A DNA stretch of 64,000 bases from Empedobacter brevis NBRC 14943 = ATCC 43319 (lineage in GTDB: Bacteria > Bacteroidota > Bacteroidia > Flavobacteriales > Weeksellaceae): contig NZ_KB908297.1 in NCBI RefSeq assembly GCF_000382425.1, forward strand, positions 1 to 64,000. The letters are read 5' to 3'. Position 1 is the stretch's first letter; every line of letters starts with the position of its first letter. Shown piece by piece: positions 42,650 to 50,221 of the stretch. The position numbers were made by a program, and so were the translations under genes. The notes under the pieces are model-generated. The model was not told the origin of the DNA and did not search any database. It worked only from the letters and a program-made list of their open reading frames with translations.

Positions 42650-43384
42650 CTAAATCTGCTGATACATAAAGTTCTCACCAAGATAAACACGGCGAACATC
42701 TTCGTCATTTGCTAATTCTTCGGGTGAGCCTTCTTTAAGAATTTTACCTTCGAACATGATATAGGTTTTGTCTGTAATAGCCAATGTTTGCGAAACATTG
42801 TGATCGGTAATCAAAATCCCAATATTCTTCTCTTTTAAAGAACGGACAATCTTCTGAATATCCTCCACCGCAATCGGGTCAACTCCTGCAAAAGGTTCAT
42901 CTAATAAGATAAAATTAGGTTCCGTTGCCAAACAACGCGCAATCTCGCAACGGCGACGCTCCCCTCCTGAAAGCAGATCTCCACGATTTTTACGTACATG
43001 CTCTAATGAAAATTCTTCTATTAAAGCATCTGTTCGCATTTGTTGTTCTTTTTTTGAATATTTAGTGAATTGTAAAACTGATTTGATATTATCTTCTACA
43101 GAAAGTTTACGGAAAATGGAAGCTTCTTGAGCCAAATACCCAATACCTTTTTGTGCACGTTTGTACATCGCATCACTTGTGATATCTTGCTTATCCAAAA
43201 AAACTTTTCCTTGTGTCGCTTTTACCAAACCAACAATCATATAAAAAGAAGTTGTTTTACCGGCACCGTTTGGTCCTAATAATCCAATAATTTCTCCTTG
43301 CTCTACTTGAAAAGACACATTTTTTACAACATGTTTTTTACCGTAATCTTTTACTAAATTTTGACCTTTTAATACAATTCCCAT
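42650..43384 (-). CDS. lptB: LPS export ABC transporter ATPase
   Basis: 244 residues. Walker A GPNGAGKTT (37-45), Q-loop LAQEASIFRKLSVEDNI, signature LSGGERRRCEIAR and Walker B FILLDEPFAGVDP are those of LptB, which powers LptFG in moving lipopolysaccharide from the inner membrane. Last gene after the lolE-like gene and the beta-synthase gene; 24-nt gap. Ends in a terminator. Confidence 0.95.
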   Translation of the reverse strand: MGIVLKGQNLVKDYGKKHVVKNVSFQVEQGEIIGLLGPNGAGKTTSFYMIVGLVKATQGKVFLDKQDITSDAMYKRAQKGIGYLAQEASIFRKLSVEDNIKSVLQFTKYSKKEQQMRTDALIEEFSLEHVRKNRGDLLSGGERRRCEIARCLATEPNFILLDEPFAGVDPIAVEDIQKIVRSLKEKNIGILITDHNVSQTLAITDKTYIMFEGKILKEGSPEELANDEDVRRVYLGENFMYQQI

Positions 43385-43408
43385 ATCGATTCAAAGATAG
43401 AATTTTTG

Positions 43409-44770
43409 TTATTTAATCGAGTTAATTATATCATATTTTGTGATAATATGATATTTCCCGTTTTCTAATTCTATTAAAACGGCTTGATTATCTTTCGTAA
43501 TTAACTTCGAGACTTCTTCGATCGAAGTTCCTGCTTTTACGATTGGATAAGGTTTACCCATGATTTCATGAACAGGTTTCTCAGCGACATTTCTATCTTC
43601 TAAAAATGCCTGGAATAAATCCGATTCATCCAAAGACCCTACAATTCCTGTCACGTCCATCACTGGAATCTGAGAAATTTTGAAACGACGCATACGATCA
43701 ATCGCATGAGCGGCTAATTCCTCTGTACGAACTGTTACCAAAGGTTTGTCAACATGTTCTTTGATTAAATCTACAGCTGTTTTGATTTCTTCATCTAGAT
43801 ATCCTCTATCGCGCATCCAATCATCATTAAAAATTTTCCCAACATAACGAGAACCAGAATCATGGAACAAAACAACTACAACATCATCCGGGCCAAATTC
43901 ATCTTTCATTTGCAACAATCCTTTGATTGCAGACCCAGAAGACATTCCGACAAACAAACCTTCTTCTAAAGCTAAACGTCGCGTATAAACTGCTGCATCC
44001 TTGTCTGTCACCTTTGTAAATCCGTCAATTAAATCAAAATTTACATTTTTTGGTAAAATATCTTCCCCTATTCCTTCTGTTACGTAAGAATATACTTCGT
44101 TCTCATCGAAAATACCTGTTTCTTTGTATTTCTTAAAAACTGAACCATACGTATCTACTCCCCAAATTTTCACATTTGGATTTTTCTCTTTCAAATATTT
44201 GGCTACACCGGAAATCGTTCCTCCTGTTCCTACTCCCACTACAAAATGAGTTACTTTTCCTTCTGTTTGTTCCCAAATTTCAGGTCCTGTTTGCTCATAA
44301 TTTGCTTGTGTATTTGATGGATTATCATACTGATTAACGTACCATCCATTTGGAGTCTCTTCTGCCAAACGTTTTGAAACTGAATAATAAGAACGAGGAT
44401 CATCCGGTTCAACATCTGTAGGGCAAACCACTACTTTCGCACCAACAGCACGCAAAATATCCATTTTCTCTTTCGATTGCTTGTCAGTAATGACACAAAT
44501 TAATTTGTACCCTTTAATAACCGCAGCTAAAGCCAATCCCATTCCGGTATTTCCTGAAGTGCCTTCGATAATTGTACCACCAGGAACCAAACGACCATCT
44601 TTTTCAGCATCTTCTACCATTTTTAATGCCATACGGTCTTTACATGAATGACCTGGATTAAAATATTCAACTTTTGCTAAAACTGTACATGGTAAATCCT
44701 TTGTAATATGATTAATCTTAACCAAAGGAGTATTTCCTATCGTTTCTAATATATTATTTGCGTATTTCAT
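43409..44770 (-). CDS. Cystathionine beta-synthase with CBS pair
   Basis: 453 residues. PLP-dependent core: Lys 44 in SCKDRMA binds PLP, and EGTSGNTGMG (69-78) and GVGTGGTISG follow. From about 330 to the end are two CBS domains (HEIMGKPYPIVKAG...) that may bind adenosyl ligands. It joins serine and homocysteine, or works as a cysteine synthase. It lies between the lolE-like gene and lptB, a setting that does not explain its role. Confidence 0.9.
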   Translation of the reverse strand: MKYANNILETIGNTPLVKINHITKDLPCTVLAKVEYFNPGHSCKDRMALKMVEDAEKDGRLVPGGTIIEGTSGNTGMGLALAAVIKGYKLICVITDKQSKEKMDILRAVGAKVVVCPTDVEPDDPRSYYSVSKRLAEETPNGWYVNQYDNPSNTQANYEQTGPEIWEQTEGKVTHFVVGVGTGGTISGVAKYLKEKNPNVKIWGVDTYGSVFKKYKETGIFDENEVYSYVTEGIGEDILPKNVNFDLIDGFTKVTDKDAAVYTRRLALEEGLFVGMSSGSAIKGLLQMKDEFGPDDVVVVLFHDSGSRYVGKIFNDDWMRDRGYLDEEIKTAVDLIKEHVDKPLVTVRTEELAAHAIDRMRRFKISQIPVMDVTGIVGSLDESDLFQAFLEDRNVAEKPVHEIMGKPYPIVKAGTSIEEVSKLITKDNQAVLIELENGKYHIITKYDIINSIK

Positions 44771-44803
44771 TTTTTTCTAACTTTTAAATTAAATGATTAA
44801 ATT

Positions 44804-46033
44804 TTATCTAAAATTAATTGCTTTTGCCGGTGTAATTTTAGATATCATATACGATGGCAAAAGTAATACAATTGCACAAACTAATAAAGCTCCTGCATTT
44901 AATAAAACAATTGTACCAAAGTCTAAATAAACCGGAGCAGTTGATAAATAATAATTTTCCGGCGGAAGCTTAATAATTCCGAAATATTTCTGGACAAATA
45001 ACAAACCTAATCCTATTGCATTTCCTGCAATTAACCCCGGCAACATGATAAATAATGCGTAATTGATGAATAATTTTCGGATTCGCCAATTTGTTGCACC
45101 AAATGCTTTTAGGATTCCGATCGAATGTGTCCGTTCTAAAATTAATATTAACAAAACCATCACCATATTAATTATCACCACGAAGAGCATGATGAAGACA
45201 ATGATGACGATATTTTTATCAAAAATTGAAATCCAATCATTAATCTGTGCAAAAGAAGCAGTAGCCGATTCTGCATATAAATTATATGGAATATTCTCTT
45301 GCACACGTTTTGCTACAGGATCGATATGTTCCACATCGTTGACAAATAATTCGAAACCTCCAACTGTTGTCGAATCCCATCGATTCAACCGTTGCACATG
45401 TTTGATATCACCAAACATGATTTGATCGTCAAAGTTTTTAATATCTGTTTTAAACAATCCTGAAATTGTAAATCGGCGGTAAATTGGTTTTGCATCTTCC
45501 TGTATAAAATACATGACAAACGAGCTGTCAACATCCAATTTCATTTCGTCTGCGATTTTTTTGGATAATAAAACCTCATCCATAATCGAATCTTTATTAA
45601 TACGAGGAAAATGTCCTTTTACCATAAATTTTTCAAAACGAACTGAATCATAATCCGTCCCTACTCCTTTGAAAACAACCCCGCTAAAATTTTCTTTTGT
45701 TCGAATAACACCACTTTTATTTGCAATCGCCTGTACATGTTCAATCTCCGGAATCTCTTTAAACCTTGGGTAAAACTTTTGATGGAGTGACAGCGAATCC
45801 GAATTCAAGGATGTATTGCTGTTATAATTTCGAATGGTAATGTGTCCATTAAAATCCGCTAACTTTTCTTTGATTGCTTTTCTTGCTCCAACCCCTGTAG
45901 AAATTGTCACCAAAGACACAATCAGCCCTAATGCAACTGCAATTTGACCAACGCGAATAATAATACTCGATAAGTTATTTTTCGTATTTTTACCAAGCGC
46001 AATTTTTTTTGAAAACCACCAAGAAAAACTCAA
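44804..46033 (-). CDS. FtsX-like ABC transporter permease (LolC/LolE type)
   Basis: 409 residues. One N-terminal membrane helix (about 27-50), a long periplasmic domain, then three helices near the end (LGLLFVQKYF, and others), the FtsX/LolC/E layout. It should take lipoproteins or small envelope molecules across or off the inner membrane, with an ATPase; lolD is not next to it. First of three minus-strand genes (gap 33 nt to the beta-synthase). Confidence 0.85.
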   Translation of the reverse strand: MSFSWWFSKKIALGKNTKNNLSSIIIRVGQIAVALGLIVSLVTISTGVGARKAIKEKLADFNGHITIRNYNSNTSLNSDSLSLHQKFYPRFKEIPEIEHVQAIANKSGVIRTKENFSGVVFKGVGTDYDSVRFEKFMVKGHFPRINKDSIMDEVLLSKKIADEMKLDVDSSFVMYFIQEDAKPIYRRFTISGLFKTDIKNFDDQIMFGDIKHVQRLNRWDSTTVGGFELFVNDVEHIDPVAKRVQENIPYNLYAESATASFAQINDWISIFDKNIVIIVFIMLFVVIINMVMVLLILILERTHSIGILKAFGATNWRIRKLFINYALFIMLPGLIAGNAIGLGLLFVQKYFGIIKLPPENYYLSTAPVYLDFGTIVLLNAGALLVCAIVLLLPSYMISKITPAKAINFR

Positions 46034-46065
46034 ACTATATATTTTTTATTAAGATTAAAACTAAC

Positions 46066-46089
46066 TTTAGGCTTTATTTTTCGCCTAAA
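46066..46089 (+). other. Small hairpin before namZ
   Basis: TTTAGGC (46066-46072) pairs with GCCTAAA (46083-46089) over a 10-nt loop; the ATG follows 5 nt later. TAACTTTA at 46062-46069 could be a weak -7 box. Confidence 0.4.
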
Positions 46090-46094
46090 TTCAA

Positions 46095-47336
46095 ATGATT
46101 CAAAACGAAATGAAAAACTTTGTCAAATATACATCAATTGGTTTACTTAGTTCAGTTATTTTTTTAGGGTTTTCAATCAACCTTTCAGCTCAAAATGACA
46201 CATCTGAAACACATGAAATTCAATCTAAAATAATTGTCGGAGCAGAAAACACAACCAATTATCTTTCAAAATTAAAAGGAAAAAAAATTGGTTTAATTTC
46301 TAATCAAACAGGAATAGCTACGGTTAACGGGATAACAATGCATACAGTTGATTTATTCTTGAAAAACAACCTCAATGTGGTAAAACTTTATTCTCCTGAA
46401 CATGGTTTTCGCGGTGATGCTGACGCAGGTGCAAAAGTAAAATCCGGTGTTGATGCAAAAACCGGATTACCCATTATTTCACTTTATGGAGATAACAAAA
46501 AACCAAAAGCAAACCAGATCTCTGATGTAGACATTCTCGTTTTCGATATGCAAGATGTCGGAGCACGTTTTTACACTTATATTTCAACCTTACACTATGT
46601 CATGGAAGCTGCTGCAGAAAATGGGAAAAAAGTGATTGTATTGGATCGACCGAACCCCAACGGGCATTATGTAGATGGACCGGTGATGAAAAATGAATTC
46701 AAATCGTTTGTAGGCATGCACAATGTTCCGATTGTGTACGGTATGACAATTGGTGAATATGCGCAAATGATAAATGGTGAAGGCTGGCTGGCAAATGGAA
46801 TTAAAGCTGATTTAGAAGTTATCCCATTGGTTTATTACACCCATCAATCAAGATATAACTTACCTGTAAAACCGTCGCCAAATTTGCCAAATGCACATGC
46901 CATTAATTTATATCCGAGTACTTGCTTGTTCGAAGGGACAAATGTCAATGAAGGGCGCGGAACAGATATCCAATTTCAGGTTTATGGCTCTCCATTTCTA
47001 AAAAATATGCCGTTTCAATATACTCCGATTTCAAAACCTGGAGCGAGTAATCCTAAATTTAAGGATCAAGTGTGTTTTGGAGAAGATTTATCTGAAGTTC
47101 CTTACCAATCTGCAATTAACTTGAAATGGTTAATCAACGCATATAAAAACAATACAAAGCAGCCTTTTTGGACGATGAATGGAAAAAAACTTTGGATTGA
47201 TCAGCTTTCCGGAACAGATGAATTACGCAAGCAAATAGAAGCCGGTTTATCAGAAGAAGAGATTAAAGCAACTTGGCAAAAAGAACTGGAAACTTTCAAA
47301 ACAATAAGAGCAAAGTACCTGATTTATAAAGATTAA
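46095..47336 (+). CDS. namZ: NamZ-type exo-beta-N-acetylmuramidase (DUF1343)
   Basis: 413 residues. DUF1343 (YbbC) family; NamZ is known to cut N-acetylmuramic acid from the ends of peptidoglycan fragments. SNQTGIA, YSPEHGFRGDADAG, FDMQDVGARFYTYISTL, VLDRPNP and FEGTNVNEGRGTD are its blocks. A signal peptide ends near LSAQ, so it is periplasmic. Together with Mpl (15202-16554) it suggests active peptidoglycan recycling. The first ATG is used; a second at 46110 gives a cleaner signal peptide. Confidence 0.87.
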   Translation: MIQNEMKNFVKYTSIGLLSSVIFLGFSINLSAQNDTSETHEIQSKIIVGAENTTNYLSKLKGKKIGLISNQTGIATVNGITMHTVDLFLKNNLNVVKLYSPEHGFRGDADAGAKVKSGVDAKTGLPIISLYGDNKKPKANQISDVDILVFDMQDVGARFYTYISTLHYVMEAAAENGKKVIVLDRPNPNGHYVDGPVMKNEFKSFVGMHNVPIVYGMTIGEYAQMINGEGWLANGIKADLEVIPLVYYTHQSRYNLPVKPSPNLPNAHAINLYPSTCLFEGTNVNEGRGTDIQFQVYGSPFLKNMPFQYTPISKPGASNPKFKDQVCFGEDLSEVPYQSAINLKWLINAYKNNTKQPFWTMNGKKLWIDQLSGTDELRKQIEAGLSEEEIKATWQKELETFKTIRAKYLIYKD

Positions 47337-47346
47337 ATAGATTAAT

Positions 47347-47385
47347 AAAAAATATCCTCTTAAAATTAGATAAGAGGATATTTTT
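47347..47385. terminator. Bidirectional terminator
   Basis: AAAAATATCCTCTTA pairs with TAAGAGGATATTTTT around AAATTAGA. It closes namZ (plus) and the convergent small gene (minus). Confidence 0.9.
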
Positions 47386-47400
47386 AATATGGATAAAATA

Positions 47401-47790
47401 CTATTCTTTTTCTCCAACAATTGCAGAAATAGCTTCTCCTAAATTTTTTACTTTTTCGTAAAGAGCTGTAGAACCTTTTTCAAACTCCATTGTTATTTTT
47501 CCTTCCCGTGCTTTTATTTCAAGATCTTCGCCTTCTCTCCAAACAAAATTCTTCCCTTCTGTTTTAGATTTACCAAATACTTTCTCTATTTCTTTCACCG
47601 CATCTTTCGTATAAGGTTTATCAAAAATCGCAGAATAAGAGTAGATTTCGTTACTATCACTCACACTAACCGAAACACTTGAATGTGTTGTAGCTCCAGA
47701 TGTTTTAGATTTCGTGTAAGACTTCGCTGTTTGTCCCTGACAAGCTAATGATACAAGTAAAACTGTCCCAATTAAAATTATTTTTTTCAT
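47401..47790 (-). CDS. Small secreted or lipoprotein orphan
   Basis: 129 residues. Signal MKKIILIGTVLLVSLACQGQ, possibly a lipoprotein with Cys 17 though the lipobox is not ideal. A Ser/Thr-rich segment (about 22-45) leads to a mixed alpha/beta domain. No family recognised. Upstream (47821-47863) is an array of four GTTAA units, which may mean a specific regulator. Confidence 0.6.
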   Translation of the reverse strand: MKKIILIGTVLLVSLACQGQTAKSYTKSKTSGATTHSSVSVSVSDSNEIYSYSAIFDKPYTKDAVKEIEKVFGKSKTEGKNFVWREGEDLEIKAREGKITMEFEKGSTALYEKVKNLGEAISAIVGEKE

Positions 47791-47820
47791 GATTTATTTT
47801 TTGATAAATTTCTGAAAAAC

Positions 47821-47863
47821 ATCCGTTTACATCCGTTAATGAACAGTTAACGAAGGGTTAATG
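47821..47863. promoter_or_regulatory. Four-unit 10-11 bp direct repeat array
   Basis: Units ATCCGTTTAC, ATCCGTTAATG, AACAGTTAACG and AAGGGTTAATG follow each other without gaps; the GTT cores lie 10, 11 and 11 bp apart. Two units fit the LytTR-type half-site with A or T, A or C, C or A, GTT, N, A or G, T or G. AATATTTG at 47864-47871 (minus) is a near -7 box, so the array lies near or after the start of transcription. The rest of 47791-48004 shows nothing else. Confidence 0.6.
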
Positions 47864-48004
47864 CAAATATTGCGTTCGAATATGATAAAACTGTAACTAA
47901 AATTACGGCTTTTTAAGTATTGGTTCTATTGATAATTTTGATTAAAAGAATTTCACGATTAAGAAAACTGATTATTTTTCAGTATATACTTTTAACTGAA
48001 AACT

Positions 48005-48433
48005 TTATTCCAATTTATTTAAAATTTCGATGCTTAAAAATTCACCGGTCATCGAATCAAAACTAAACAGGCAGTTTGCTCTTATATATTTATTTGTTAA
48101 ACGGTTGGGATCTTCATTTTTTATTCGTTGATAATGTTCATCTTTTCGAACTTGAGTTTCATCTGTGATTCTGTTCAAATTAAAAACATTCTTTCCTTCA
48201 TAAACCTTGCAGACAGGATTTGGAGAAAGAAAAAACTTGATTGAAACAAATATGTTTTCAACAATTTTCACTGCAATTCCTTTATTCTTATACAAAATAA
48301 CTTTTCCTTGTTGAATATTTTGGACTGAAACTTCGGATTCAAATTCAGTTTGAAATAATTGAAACAATTCGTCCTCTTTTGTTTTTCCTATCAATGAAAA
48401 ATAGTAATCCGGATTAGTCTGAAACAAATTCAT
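48005..48433 (-). CDS. Small cytosolic orphan, 142 residues
   Basis: No signal peptide. Mixed alpha/beta, with MNLFQTNPDYYFSLIGKTKEDE at the start. I do not recognise it. It lies alone upstream of an array-bearing gap and downstream of a terminator. Confidence 0.55.
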   Translation of the reverse strand: MNLFQTNPDYYFSLIGKTKEDELFQLFQTEFESEVSVQNIQQGKVILYKNKGIAVKIVENIFVSIKFFLSPNPVCKVYEGKNVFNLNRITDETQVRKDEHYQRIKNEDPNRLTNKYIRANCLFSFDSMTGEFLSIEILNKLE

Positions 48434-48460
48434 CGTATATTTTTGAAATTAAAGTTTATA

Positions 48461-48493
48461 AAAAAAACCCTTCTAATATAGAAAGGTTTTTTT
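48461..48493 (-). terminator. Terminator of the DUF4920 gene
   Basis: AAAAAACC..TTCTA pairs with TAGAA..GGTTTTTT with one mismatch; A and T runs flank it. Confidence 0.7.
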
Positions 48494-48514
48494 ATTTTAT
48501 CTCAATTTTAAATC

Positions 48515-49081
48515 TTAATTTGCTTTCAAATAAACACCATCTGCTTCAAAATTATATTGTAGCTGGGGTTGTGTTATTTTTGCAATTTCCTCTTTAGATT
48601 TTCCTGCATCTTCAGCGTAGTGACGTAATTTTTCAACAGAAATTTCACTTACAAAGGCTTTTCCGTGAACAATTACATTCGCTTTTTCTCCATCCAATGG
48701 CATAAAAAAACCATAGTCTTTGAAACGTACAAAAGATTGTTCTTCTCCTTTTCCTAAATCAACTTTCATCCAACAACCTTTCTTTTTGCAAACAGATTCA
48801 ATTGTTGAAACAAATTGTACGTTTTCCAATGAATTTCCTTTTTTCATGTTATCGTACAGTTTTCCAAGCTCATTTTTTGTCAAAGTATTCTTCACATCAA
48901 AAGACTCTCCGTATAATTGATACGTCTGTAAATTGTCAATCTTTGCTGTTCCGTTATCTAAAATTTTCGCCTGCGGTTTCGATATTTTTTCGGTCTTCGT
49001 TTTATCAGCTTGTTTCGTTTGTGCATTCGTCACTAGCGCGAAACTTGTTAAAGCACAAAAAGTTAGGACATGTTTTTTCAT
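48515..49081 (-). CDS. DUF4920 secreted protein
   Basis: 188 residues with a signal peptide ending TNAQ. The later part has VQFVSTIESVCKKKGCWMKVDLGKGEE and FFMPLDGEKANVIVHGKAFV, the pattern of DUF4920, with two Cys in CKKKGCW that may bind a metal or pair. It is 10 nt downstream of the NUDIX gene's end, so the two are probably co-transcribed. Function unknown. Confidence 0.75.
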   Translation of the reverse strand: MKKHVLTFCALTSFALVTNAQTKQADKTKTEKISKPQAKILDNGTAKIDNLQTYQLYGESFDVKNTLTKNELGKLYDNMKKGNSLENVQFVSTIESVCKKKGCWMKVDLGKGEEQSFVRFKDYGFFMPLDGEKANVIVHGKAFVSEISVEKLRHYAEDAGKSKEEIAKITQPQLQYNFEADGVYLKAN

Positions 49082-49091
49082 TTAATTTTAT

Positions 49092-49688
49092 TTATTCCAA
49101 ATTTAAATAATTATTCAATAACAATTTAATGTTTGGATAAGAATTTTGCAATAGCTGAGGAATTTCACTTTCTTTTTTCCATTCAACCGTTTCTATTCCT
49201 TCTTCTGTCTGTGGTAAAGGTAATTCAATCCCATCGTAAAAGACTTCGAACCAAAACGTTTCCTTTATAATATATTCTTTCATAAAATAGATATGGAAAG
49301 TTGGCATTAAAAATCGTTTTAATTCCAAATTTGTTAGACTGCATTCTTCTTCTATTTCGCGAATTGCTGATTCTTCTTTCGATTCTCCTTTCTCCATTTT
49401 ACCTTTAGGCAAATCCCATTTTCCAAGTCTGAAAATAAATAAGTAATCATCTTGCGGATTACGAACAATACCACCCGCAGCTTGTATATGCTTGTAATAT
49501 TTTAAAAATTTCGTCCAAACAGCTTCAATATCTTCACTAAAAATATTAACTAAAGTTACAGTTTTTGTAGATAATAAATGAAACGATTCATCGAATTGGG
49601 CTTCATTTTGAAACAAAACATTTTTTGCTTCGGGATTAGGTTGATTACTGAAAGTTAACAAACTTTCATTAAAAAAAACTTTGTACAT
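49092..49688 (-). CDS. NUDIX hydrolase
   Basis: 198 residues. The NUDIX box GKMEKGESKEESAIREIEEECS keeps the Glu residues for metal; the usual Gly near its end is Ser. N-terminal ~65 residues form an extra domain. WDLPKGK before the box suggests a nucleotide or dinucleotide substrate. It is transcribed divergently from the SRPBCC gene. Confidence 0.83.
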   Translation of the reverse strand: MYKVFFNESLLTFSNQPNPEAKNVLFQNEAQFDESFHLLSTKTVTLVNIFSEDIEAVWTKFLKYYKHIQAAGGIVRNPQDDYLFIFRLGKWDLPKGKMEKGESKEESAIREIEEECSLTNLELKRFLMPTFHIYFMKEYIIKETFWFEVFYDGIELPLPQTEEGIETVEWKKESEIPQLLQNSYPNIKLLLNNYLNLE

Positions 49689-49729
49689 TTGAACGATTTG
49701 TTACAAATTTATAAAAAACTCACAAGGAT

Positions 49730-50128
49730 ATGAAGGTAAATACAAATAAAGTCCATTTTGCAAAAAGCCAACAAGATGCTTATACTTTTCTATTGGATAT
49801 GAAGAATTATGAGCAATTGATGCCTGAAGATACAAAATCATTTGAGATTCATGAGTCCGGAAAAGGATTTACTGTTGGAGTTGGTGCTTTACCAAAAGTA
49901 GGAATGCGTTTGAAAGAAACCATTGAACCCTCGAAAATAATTTTCGAATCTCCAGCCCCTGCTTTTGAATATACATTAAGCATTTCAATTGATGCTGTTG
50001 ATGACAATTCATCTGATGTCACATTAGATTTTGATGGGAATTTCAATATGATGATCGAGATGATGGCGAAGAAACCATTAACATCTTTCATCGAAACGAT
50101 TGCAGAAAATTTAGGTAAAATAGGTTAA
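49730..50128 (+). CDS. SRPBCC-family small protein
   Basis: 132 residues, a START/Bet v1-like fold: N-terminal NKVHFAKSQQDAYTFL and a long C-terminal helix (MIEMMAKKPLTSFIETIAENLGKIG). Such proteins hold hydrophobic ligands. In some flavobacteria a similar gene follows pyrE (memory, not checked); here pyrE is absent. Ligand unknown. Confidence 0.7.
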   Translation: MKVNTNKVHFAKSQQDAYTFLLDMKNYEQLMPEDTKSFEIHESGKGFTVGVGALPKVGMRLKETIEPSKIIFESPAPAFEYTLSISIDAVDDNSSDVTLDFDGNFNMMIEMMAKKPLTSFIETIAENLGKIG

Positions 50129-50221
50129 TCCCTATTTTCTAAAAATACGATTTCTAAACTGTTAAATAGGCTTTATTTCTAAAGTAATTTAGCAGTTTTT
50201 TTGTCCTTAATTATTTTAAAA

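Noticed and set aside
45063-45425. 120-codon open frame antisense to the FtsX-like gene
   Set aside because: Lies within a clear membrane-protein frame on the other strand.
48720-49110. Two overlapping plus-strand frames over the DUF4920 gene
   Set aside because: The minus-strand protein has a signal peptide and a known domain; the plus frames have neither.
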